NCBI GenBank assembly: GCA_006937955.1
Contig: SSNP01000420.1
Location: forward strand, 1-64,000
DNA length: 64,000 nucleotides
Reading direction: 5' to 3'
Origin: Pachypanchax playfairii
Lineage: Eukaryota; Chordata; Actinopteri; Cyprinodontiformes; Aplocheilidae
Shown here: in pieces, positions 25,054 to 34,561 of the stretch
Layout: each line of letters starts with the position of its first letter
How positions within the stretch are numbered: position 1 is the stretch's first letter
The notes under the pieces: generated by a model
Database searches by the model: none
What the model saw: the letters and a program-made list of their open reading frames with translations, nothing else
Told to the model about the DNA's origin: nothing
Program-made: the position numbers and the translations under genes

Positions 25054-26657
25054 CAGTGGGGCAAAGAAGTATTTAGTCAGCCACCAATTGTGTAAGTTCT
25101 CCCACTTAAAAAGACCAGAGAGGCCTGTAATTTTCATCATAGGTATACCTCAACTATGAGAGACAAAATGAGGAAAAAAAAATCCAGAAAATCACATTGT
25201 CTGATTTTTAAAGAATTTATTTGCAAATTATGGTGGAAAATAAGTATTTGGTCACCTACAAACAAGTAAGATTTCTGGCTTTCACAGACCTGTAACTTCT
25301 TTAAGAGGCTCCTTGGTCCTCCACTCGTTACCTGTATTAATGGCACCTGTGTGAACTCGTTATCAGTATAAAAGACACCTGTCCACAACCTCAAACAGTC
25401 ACGCTCCAAACTCCACTATGGCCAAGACCAAAGAGCTGTCAAAGGACACCAAAAACAAAATTGTAGACCTTCACCAGGCTGGGAAGACTGAATCTGCAAT
25501 AGGTAAGCAGCTTGGTGTGAAGAAATCAACTGTGGGAGCAATTATTAGAAAATGGAAGACATACAAGACCACTGATAATCTCCCTCGATCTGGAGCTCCA
25601 CGCAAGATCTCACCCCGTGGGGTCAAAATGATCACAATAACGGTGAGCAAAAATCCCAGAACCACACGGAGGGACCTAGTGAATGACCTGCAGAGAGCTG
25701 GGACCAAAGTAACAAAGGCTACCATCAGTAACACACTACGCCGCCAGGGACTCAAATCCTGCAGTGCCAGATGTGTTCCCCTGCTGAAGCCAGGACACGT
25801 CCAGGCCCGTCTGCGGTTTGCTAGAGAGCATTTGGATGATCCAGAAGAGGATTGGGAGAACATCATATGGTCAGATGAAACCAAAATAGAACTTTTTGGT
25901 AGAAACTCAACTTGTCGTGTTTGGAGGGGAAAGAATGCTGAGTTGGATCCAAAGAACGCCATTCCTACTGTAAAGCATGGGGGTGGAAACATCATGCTTT
26001 GGGGCTGTTTTTCTGCAAGGGGACCAGGACGACTGATCCGTGTAAAGGAAAGAATGAATGGGGCCATGTATCGTAAGATTTTGAGTGAAAACCTCCTTCC
26101 ATCAGCAAGGGCATTGAAAATGAGACGTGGCTGGGTCTTTCAGCATGACAATGATCCCAAACACACCGCCCGGGCAACGAAGGAGTGGCTTCGTAAGAAG
26201 CATTTCAAGGTCCTGGAGTGGCCTAGCCAGTCTCCAGATCTCAACCCCATAGAAAATCTCTGGAGGGAGTTGAAAGTCCGTGTTGCCCAGCGTCAGCCCC
26301 AAAACATCACTGCTCTAGAGGAGATCTGCATGGAGGAATGGGCCAAAATACCAGCAACAGTGTGTGAAAACCTTGTGAAGACTTACAGAAAACGTTTGAC
26401 CTCTGTCATTGCCAACAAAGGCTATATAACAAAGTATTGAGATTAACTTTTGTTATTGACCAAATACTTATTTTCCACCATAATTTGCAAATAAATTCTT
26501 TAAAAATCAGACAATGTGATTTTCTGGATTTTTTTTTCCTCATTTTGTCTCTCATAGTTGAGGTATACCTATGATGAAAATTACAGGCCTCTCTGGTCTT
26601 TTTAAGTGGGAGAACTTACACAATTGGTGGCTGACTAAATACTTCTTTGCCCCACTG
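25054..26657 (+). mobile_element. Complete Tc1-like transposon with IR/DR termini
   Basis: The element begins CAGTGGGGCAAAGAAGTATT and ends with its reverse complement, next to TA at 25052-25053 and 26658-26659. The inverted repeats span 25054-25254 and 26457-26657, 201 bp each. Each contains two short direct repeats, AAGTATTTAGTCA (25067-25079) and AAGTATTTGGTCA (25242-25254), the outer/inner arrangement of Sleeping Beauty-type elements. A transposase gene fills the interior. The repeat arms appear identical, but because the right arm may be an assembly copy, their identity cannot be used to date the insertion. Confidence 0.92.
25418..26440 (+). CDS. Tc1-like DD34E transposase, intact open frame
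   Basis: This 340-codon frame encodes the transposase that excises and re-inserts the element at TA sites in the nucleus. It has the length of Sleeping Beauty-type enzymes. Residues 1-110 are the paired-like helix-turn-helix DNA-binding region, with the linker RSGAPRKISPR near residue 57 where related enzymes carry a GRPR-type hook. The catalytic triad is present: Asp153 in WSDETKIELFG, Asp244 in FQHDNDPKHTA and Glu279 in SPDLNPIENLW, with 34 residues between the last two. The glycine-rich VKHGGGNIMLWGCF box lies at 185-198. A TATA-like TATAAAAG (25367-25374) precedes the start by 44 bp, and an AATAAA lies in the right repeat at 26490. There are no stops or frameshifts. The start is the first Met and matches family start sites. 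Whether it is expressed is unknown. Confidence 0.95.
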   Translation: MAKTKELSKDTKNKIVDLHQAGKTESAIGKQLGVKKSTVGAIIRKWKTYKTTDNLPRSGAPRKISPRGVKMITITVSKNPRTTRRDLVNDLQRAGTKVTKATISNTLRRQGLKSCSARCVPLLKPGHVQARLRFAREHLDDPEEDWENIIWSDETKIELFGRNSTCRVWRGKNAELDPKNAIPTVKHGGGNIMLWGCFSARGPGRLIRVKERMNGAMYRKILSENLLPSARALKMRRGWVFQHDNDPKHTARATKEWLRKKHFKVLEWPSQSPDLNPIENLWRELKVRVAQRQPQNITALEEICMEEWAKIPATVCENLVKTYRKRLTSVIANKGYITKY

Positions 26658-27293
26658 TATACAAACAAACAGGCACCTTTTAAGGAGATTTCATAGTGAA
26701 TCGGTTATCAGTGCTTCAGCTTGAGTCGGGCTAGATCACAGGTCAGCTGACAGGATGGTGGGACTGAAGGGATTAAAGCCTGTAGGCAGATCTAAACAGA
26801 GACAAAACAGGAAGAATGAGCAAAAATTCAAAGTGGGAGTTTTTTAGACAGGTCAATCAGCGTGGAAAGAAAAGCTCCAGTCCATAAACCGCATGTCATT
26901 ATGTAGAACCACCACACTGCTGTTAAAACCAGGCGAACGAGCTCAAGCTGAGTCCTGCAACTTTCTATCTGTCACAGTTTGTGTCACTCAGAGAGCTCTG
27001 AGCGGGCACTGAGGTGAGAGTCAGGTTTGCTCCAAGTCATGAGGAGGCACTTAACTAGAGCTACCAGCTGCCAATCTTCCTCCTTAACACTTAATATGTG
27101 TGTGTAGGTTTGTGTGCCTGCGTGCAGACACAGTGGGAACACGTTGATGTTTGGATGAGGTTCACATTCATTAACAGTTCATACAAGAAAGGATAATTAA
27201 AAGCTTGCTGTGTTTGTAATTACCCTGTTGCACCTGTTCACCCCACCGCATGTCTCCTCTGCCCACAATGCAACACTCAATATCACATTCTCT
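26658..27293. repeat. Right arm of the inverted repeat, probably an assembly artefact
   Basis: This is the reverse complement of 24418-25053, ending at the last base before a gap of Ns. Real flanks of a transposon are not inverted copies of one another. The simplest reading is that the assembler crossed the transposon's inverted repeat and walked back out along the left flank on the other strand. Confidence 0.85.
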
Positions 27294-27303
27294 NNNNNNN
27301 NNN
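27294..27303. other. Assembly gap (10 N) followed by a 14-G run
   Basis: Ten Ns are followed by 14 consecutive G at 27304-27317. The gap size is a placeholder length and the true distance is unknown. Confidence 0.97.
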
Positions 27304-27334
27304 GGGGGGGGGGGGGGTTATAGGCAGTATGACT

Positions 27335-28002
27335 TTAAAGAGGCCCTTCAATTAAAACATTTTTTCTGAGGTTTCTGTTGAATATTTTAGCTCCACAGGT
27401 GTTCTTACCTTCATAGTGGGTGTGAAAACAGGTCAACAACTTCTCTTTCAGTTTTAATCTCTCAAATTACGCAGGTGGTGATAAAACCCGAGTTCTCCCG
27501 AGTCCGAACGGCCTGTATCTGTTTCATCACAACTCCTTTGTTCGTTAGTATTTATCAGCTCCCACAGTTGAAACCACACCTAGCATGCTGCTGGCTAAAA
27601 GCTGTTAGCATAACGCCTAGCATGCTGCTGGCTAAAAGCTGTTAGCGTAACGCCTAGCATGCTGCTGGCTAAAAGCTGTTAGCATAAAAAGTAGCAAACA
27701 AGAAGACACGATGCATGACGTTGCCATGCACAGTGGGGCAGGAAAAACAGTATGCCTTGCTCTCATAGGCTAGTTTGTTAGCCAATCAGAGTCCAGCAAA
27801 TTTGGATAATGAATATGAAAAAGCTGCTGCCCGAAACCTGACGGAAGGAGCCGGAACCACCCGAATTTTAACGCAGACAGATTGAAAGGTCTGTTAATCA
27901 GTGTTTCCTGACGTTTTTTAGATATAAAATGTTTCATATTACTGGTTAATACTTAAGAAATAACCACAAAGTCCTGAAATTTGCATGAAATGGCCTCTTT
28001 AA
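27335..28002 (+). mobile_element. TTAA/AGAGGCC element, copy 2, with tandem triplication
   Basis: The left end is TTAAAGAGGCCC (TTAA 27335-27338) and the right end is GGCCTCTTTAA (TTAA 27999-28002): inverted termini of about 8 bp flanked by TTAA on both sides. TTAA targeting is shared by piggyBac and Kolobok transposons, and the TTAA-AGRGG form resembles T2/Kolobok MITEs. A 37-bp unit, CCTAGCATGCTGCTGGCTAA and what follows, occurs three times in tandem at 27579-27689, while other copies have it once. No coding capacity is seen. Confidence 0.85.
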
Positions 28003-31000
28003 GGACTTTTGCAGCTGTTCCATGTGGTCCTGTCTGCATGCTTTTTCATTTTCCTTGCTTGAGTCTACCTTGTCTTACATATTCTCCCATGTCTTCATCC
28101 CACTTCCCTTATCTCTCTGTTCCATTTTCTGTCCTGTCCTCAAGTCATCCCTGTCTCCCCAATTTATGAAGTGAAAAAACAGCATAACCTAGTCATGCAG
28201 AGGACTTTGAGGCTTTTAGAAAGCTTACAAATATGCTGTAAATCGGATTAGGGCAAAGGGGAGGGAGGTTTTTCTGTTGAAATTCAATTCAGTGATAGGA
28301 CGGACATTGTAAGCACAATGAGAGGACGGGCACAAACTTGTCTCTAACACAATGAGGGTGACAGCCAAAGAGAATGCAACAGACTCTGTATTAGACGGAG
28401 CTTTCATGCTGAATACCACAGCATGGCAGATGCTGCTGCTTTTGATGTTCGTACAGAGAAATATCTGAGATTCTCTGCGGTTTGCTCTTGTTTTTAAAAT
28501 ACAAAACAAAAAAAGCCAGAGTGAGAGACAAAGTATGTGAACATGCCACAAATAGTGACCACATTTATACACATAAATCAATACTCTGATTTCCAGAGTG
28601 ACTGCCACAACAATCGCAATCTGTCTGTCAATAAATCTAGTACAAAAATTCTGAATAAACACTCCGACTAACCATCAACAGTGTTTTTGGGCTTCCCAAG
28701 CGTCGCTGCCAAACTAGACTCCTATCCCACATAAATGCAGGGCTTAAATTTCCTGCCTAAGAACATTTCCCACAGTGCAACGTTTTGGCTCATTGATGGT
28801 TTTTAATTGATTCGCCATAGTCTGTCTACTGATAATAAAACCATAGAATACCACCATAATTATCTGTTAGGAATAAATCCCTGTGGAAAATCCCTCATAT
28901 AACCAAAAAAAAAGCCACAGAAGTTGCACATGTAACCACAGGATGAGGTGTATTAGTGTGTAGCTCATCAAACAGAAACAAAACAACTTGCTGAGGTCCA
29001 CATTCTTCATTAAGATGAGCACAGGAGGGTCAGAATGGACCTCCGTCATCGCCTTCTCTGGCATCTTCTTATGTCTCCTGCTATTCGCTGGTTATGTTCA
29101 TATCAGAGCAGAGATGGAAAAATGCAAAACTACTTTCAGAGCACAGACTGTTAGGAGATGCAGCAAGACCCATCATGACTATGGTCTATTCAACAAGATA
29201 CAAACATCTGCATTCACATAAAATGTAATTATGCATAATGTTTGAAAGGGAAGTGCAGCGTTAAATGTCAGTGGATCATGAGAACAGAGAACAAGCACAT
29301 TTCACACAACCAATAAGGCCAAAACTGAAAGTCTGGAACTTGTCAAAAGTTCCCAAATTCAGACAGTTGATATTTTGGTTGCTCACTGTGATGCTCCAGT
29401 GCTTCGCTGAAGCAAAGAAGGCTCCAGTTGATAATCATCTGCTTTGTGGCAGGAGGCAAGGGGAGATGGAGCAGATGGCAATAGTTTTATTTTGCTGCGG
29501 ATGCTTTCTCTGAATAAGGAACGCTCTACTGAATGCCAAGCTCTGTGGGAGAGGAGAAGCAAATTGATGCCCTCCTGCACCCTGCTCCTAGTCAGGGAAC
29601 GGACTATTGTTGTGTGCGTGTGCCAATTTCAGAGAGATGGGCGAGTTCTACTCGTTCATTAACGTGTCGAGCTCGGGGATGGACAAGCCACGAGGGAATT
29701 TCATTACCTCACACCCTCTGCTTCCCTCACTAACTCACCCTCTCGCAGGCATGCCCGCTCTGATGAAAAGTGATTCTGTTGTTCCACAAAATAAGCTGGA
29801 AAAAATAGTACATCACCCATTCAATTAAAGAGTAATGATTTAGTGTTCAGTTACTGATGTTTCAGCCTGAAAGGAATTGGCATTCCACTCCTCGTACAAA
29901 AATAATTCAGCAGTTCCCAGACACTAACCGACCTCATAAGGACACAGAATGACTGCTGCAGTTTAATCATGTTGAATCCAAACCCTGTTAGGGGGAAATG
30001 AAATGGTACAACCGATGGTTGAAATGTCACATTAGGTGGCGTTTCAATGAGCAGCCACGATAAGGTAACAAAAAGGATTGCAAATCATTGGGCTAAATTA
30101 AACATGGAATTAAACCTCATAAGCCCCCCCAACCCCCAACCCCTGCCCCCAAAGAACATTTGAATTCTGAAAGATTTCCACAAGTTTGACCTTAAAGGTT
30201 GAGTTCAAACGTTTAGGAGTCAGTTTCAGGGGTGACATTATAGTTAATAATTCTTTAACCTGCTGCAGCTGTTCATATGTCCGCCTCTGTTTTGCAAATT
30301 TTTAGGTGTTTAAAAACATGCAAAAAATGTTTTTATCCATGAGAATAAAATTCAAAATCATCAAAATAAAGTTTTAAACCTTATCACTAGAAATTGTTAC
30401 TAAATTAGCTGTTTTATCAGTAGAATTTTTTGATTGGAAATTTGAGGCTGTGATGTATAAATCCACGACTAACCAAAGCCGTTCATGCAGATTGATACAC
30501 TGCAGCCTCATCACACATGTACTGAACATCCTCATTAATACAGTTCTGAAAACTGACAGCTTTGTCACTGCGGTCCCTCTGAACGTGCACAATATCTACC
30601 TCAAACATCCGTCTGAGATCACAGCGTTATCATTTGTTATCAATGAAGCCCTCTGTGTAAATGGAAGCAGACTGCTGTGCAGTTTGGATCCTATTTCACA
30701 CATGCACCGAGGATATCAAGCAGAGGGAGCACAGACAGCCTTCATGACAAAGAAAAGGCTTTGACTAATCTATATCATCTGATTCAGAGAGCTGCAAAAC
30801 TGTAGGGACAGAAGATTTTACAGAATTATTGCGCTACATGAGACATGGGATTTATCAATAACTGAGCTGAATTATACAAATGTAGTGAGGACATCTGAGG
30901 AGCAGACAGCTGCCTTCCCCCACCTGCTGTCAATGCGCCATCTTTCTGTCCTGGACATGGACACTGGCCAGCATAAATGATTGAGTTGGATGTCAGAGGT

Positions 31001-32662
31001 AGAGCTCATGCCAAGGGACCACAGCATCCATACTAATGGGCTGATTGAGCCTAATCTAAATAAGTGTGAATAAAAGAGCTCTTACTTTAAGTGCTCACAT
31101 AAAAAACTGAGAAACATGCTGGAAACTTCTTTATCTTAATAAAAGAGTAAGCAAGACAGAAATTCAATTATTCCACTTTCACGATTCAGTTTTTACCTTG
31201 ATGTCTACTATCACCAAGAAAAAAGGATGTTGTAAGATGTTTCATACACACTTCTGAGCACACACCATTTGCCCGTGTTTGTTTTCTAAGTGCTAAGTCT
31301 CCCAAAGCCCTTCTGAAATCAATCACTTGGCCGAGCATGATGGAGAGGCCTGTCAGCTTGCTGCTGTGGCTTTGATTCAGTAAAACAAATAAAATAAGCA
31401 GAGGCCTTACAGAAGGGTTCAACGCAAGCCAGACAAGCGACCACACCAAAGAGCGTAACGGAAGGAAGGGGGGGGGGTAAAAGTCACAAGTGGAAGAGGA
31501 AAGAAGAATGACAGTGTTGAAGAGAAAGATAAAGGCAAGTGTGTCCAGAAGGAAGCAGCGAAAGAGTCCGGGGTGGGAACAAACACACGGAGAGCAGCAG
31601 TGTCGTTGTCTCTCTGCGTTAGCCCAGTTTGGATCTACACCCTGTTTCTAGTCGACAGCATGTCATCAGTGCAGCCCTCCTCTGTTTGGACCCCGCTGTG
31701 GACGGTGCAGTGCACAGCCATGTGATGAAAAGGAGGTGCCCAGAGAGATTTTTAATGCACATATCCTCATGTCAGAGCACATCAGCACACCGCTGGCCTG
31801 AATAGTACCTTTTCTCTAATGAATATGTAGGCCATGTAACCCGAGCGCTGCAGCACTCCGCTCTGCTCAGCTGGATCTGATTCAACAGCATTTACAGGAC
31901 TACATATGACAACGTAGTACAGTTTTCTTCTCTCCCACCATAACATAACCTGGGGAAGCTATTATACGCCCATGTCAGCATTTAACCTCCCTTCAGCACT
32001 TCAAAGAAACATTCAGTAGCGAGCTGCTCTGAGGTGAGACCCCCATGAGGGGCCACAGTCAAACCTCAACCCCCCCGACCATCCTCAGCATGGTGAGATG
32101 TACCACCCAGCTCGCTCACATCAAACTGCTAAGTATTGTTACGCTCAACCTCATAGCTTGAACTCAGAAAAGGATGATGGAATGAAGCCTGTTAGCTCGA
32201 CCGGTCCAGAAGAGGTCGAGGTCAGAGGTCACCTCTGCACCAGCTGAAGAGAACACAGCAATCACATGCATTTTCAATGCCTTGAAGATGATTAAACCCA
32301 AATGTTTGATTAAACAAGATCAGCAACATGATGTTGCCCAAATAACAACAACAGTAAATCTTTCATGTGATCTTTTTGTAACGTTTCTAAAAATGTCTTA
32401 ACACGAACATCATTCTTTTCATTCAAAAATATCTACACTCCTAAGTGCATTATGACTTTATTGGAATTATAAATAATGGATCATTGATTTTTACTGAAAA
32501 AAGAAAAAAAAATATTGAAAGAAGAAACTTACTAAATTAAACAAGTTGCAAATAACACAGAATAGAGTACTTAGATTAAAACGCACACAGTGGTTTTTAC
32601 TGTAACCAACACTGAAACACCAATCATGAATAATGACATCCTTCATCAATGTTTTTTTTTTA
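28003..32662. other. Non-coding DNA, one nuclear-receptor-like motif cluster
   Basis: No gene or transposon terminus is recognised. A C-rich tract lies at about 30124-30151. Three AGGTCA-type half-sites are clustered at 32213-32231. Open frames such as 28225-28662 on the minus strand have no recognisable domain. Confidence 0.4.
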
Positions 32663-33554
32663 TTAAAGGCCATAAATCATGCAAAATCAGCTTTTCAGAG
32701 CTTTTAACCACGTTGTGATGATTACTCCCACCACCCCCGTGAATCCTGTTCTCTGAGCAGCTGCTCCACTCTCTCCTGGACAACTGACTTGTAACATTGT
32801 GATGTAATGCTGTCAAACCAGGGAGTACTCGACATGTCCTCTTCGCCCCTGCAAATTAAACACACACACCCTTTTTCCCGAGCTGCCAGAGTCTGAAGCA
32901 AGAAGCACCACCGTTTTGTAGTATTTTACTTTCTAAAAATGTCTCAGTGAAAATGTGCATTTGGCTGTAAGAGCTACAGAACTGTATTCACCATTCCTAC
33001 AGAGCAACCCAATCACCAGAAATGGCTGGAGTTTCTCTCTGGAATCACACGTCTAACCAGCTACAGCATGTTTGTATGTGACCGTCATTTCATCGATGGC
33101 TGCTTCTCGAACCTTGACCAGTACTGAGGCAGACTGTCGAAGAGATTAACTGTTGCAGCTGGTGCAATAAGTGCAATTCCAACAATAAAGTCACTTATGG
33201 AGCGGCCAGAGCAGTAAGTAAATCAAAGCGTTATCATGCTAATGATAATATGTTAGCCATTTATGAATCTAAAACTTCAGATTCACTGTTAGACTCTGGG
33301 TCAAGATGGTAAGGCTCCACATTACGCTCCTCCAATCTATATTTAATTATTTACAAAGTTTTAGGGGCGTGTGTGTTTATCTATGTATTTTATTTTAGTG
33401 AAACCGAGCATCTTTCTTCAAAGATTAACTCCAGGATATTATACTTCATGACAAATTAATACTATATAACACCAACTGTAACATTTTATCATATACATTA
33501 AGTGCATATCGGAGATGCTGAAAGCTGTTAAACAGCATGATACAGGACCTTTAC
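32663..33554 (+). mobile_element. T2/Kolobok-like element carrying a THAP exon
   Basis: The left end is TTAAAGGCCATAAATCATGC and the right end, in reverse, is GTAAAGGTCCTGTATCATGC. The two align as degenerate inverted repeats of about 30 bp that continue into a shared AGCTTT block. Left-flank TTAA is intact (32663-32666); the right is TTAC (33551-33554). The interior holds a THAP-type zinc-finger frame. No DDE-type catalytic domain is visible, so the copy is internally deleted or always lacked it. Assignment to Kolobok rests on the TTAA ends and the THAP domain and is an inference. Confidence 0.6.
32939..33212 (+). pseudogene. THAP-type zinc-finger exon remnant
   Basis: From an ATG at 32939 the frame reads three residues, a TGA, then KCAFGCKSYRTVFTIP, QKWLEFLSGIT and MFVCDRHFIDGCF, a further TGA at 33125-33127, then GRLSKRLTVAAGAI. 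The C-x2-C pair (CAFGC), the conserved W, and C-x2-H followed by F (CDRHF) are the zinc ligands and core of a THAP domain, a DNA-binding fold found in P-element and some Kolobok transposases and in host THAP proteins. Both stops are TGA where a CGA arginine codon would fit (K/R before CAFGC; QYR after the finger), as expected from CpG decay. A donor-like GTAAGT follows at 33213-33218, so this may be the first coding exon. It cannot encode a working protein as it stands. Confidence 0.75.
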
Positions 33555-34559
33555 GTATTTTTATTTATCTTTAGCAAGAAAAATACAACTTTGAAACTTC
33601 CTTTGGACTAAATTAAAAATAAATAAACTTTAATTTTTTCTACTCAGGTGGACAAAATGTTCTTTGACAATGAAACATGTATTTGGCAAACACATGTACA
33701 TGATTATCTTATAAATAATAAAATTTTAATTATCCAAATTATCCAAATTTAATATATCTATAATACACATACACTAGCAGTTGGTGGCAAGTGGAGAGCA
33801 ACACAAGAGTCCAATCAGGTTGTGGCTTATGTGCAAATAAAATAAAAATACCCAAACATGTAGGAGGAAAGAGCTTTTGAATATTTGTCCACTGCAGTGG
33901 CCACTATGCATGGAAGGGTTAAGTTAAACTTGTATTTTTTTATTGATTCAGATTTTTTCTCCTCCTCTAAATTTGAACTAGTGTAAACAATAATACGTGG
34001 GACTCTGTGTTCCAATTCAGAGAAGTTCATCTTTTATTCATAAAAATGGATGTTTCCTCTGATAACATCACGCTAATTCAACTTCTTGCAATAAAAATGT
34101 CTTTTATATAAAAATTATGTTTGTGTCCTATTGTAATAAATAATATTTCCCTAGTGCGTGAAAATGAGTGTTTATGTTTTTTGTCACAGTGCAGCCATAT
34201 GCTGCCGTACAGCTGCAGCTGTACACATGTTTGCTTTTTTTGCTGTGTGGGAGGGCATCTTTGACTTTTTGCTCCCTACTAAACAAACAAAAAATTAATC
34301 TGTTTTCCTGTCAAAAAGCAGCAATTTGCCCTTGATTTTTGCTTCTTTTTCAGAACTTATTTCTTAGAAAAAAACAGACTTCTTAACATTCATTAAAAAA
34401 TGAGTAAAAATGAGTGAAAGACTGAAATGTCTTTTTAAAATGTGTATGTTTTTTGCATTTGTCATGAAGTTTGTGCAATAATGCAATTCCAACAAAAAGG
34501 CCATTCAGCCAGCTATGAACGCTGAGGCATGAGCCTGTTTTCTTGCAACATTTTAAATA
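33555..34559. other. Non-coding A+T-rich DNA, nothing recognised
   Basis: This is A+T-rich sequence between two transposons, with no termini, coding motifs or RNA genes that I can identify. Confidence 0.5.
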
Positions 34560-34561
34560 TA

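Noticed and set aside
25471..26302. Minus-strand frames across the Tc1 transposase
   Set aside because: Antisense shadows of the intact plus-strand transposase.
24418..27293. A genuine large biological palindrome (hairpin or cruciform-forming locus)
   Set aside because: The mirror copy stops exactly at the sequence gap and includes ordinary flank as well as the transposon ends, which fits misassembly better than a natural palindrome.
28225..28662. 145-codon minus-strand open frame
   Set aside because: No domain, no splice or promoter context and no similarity I recognise. Probably a chance opening.
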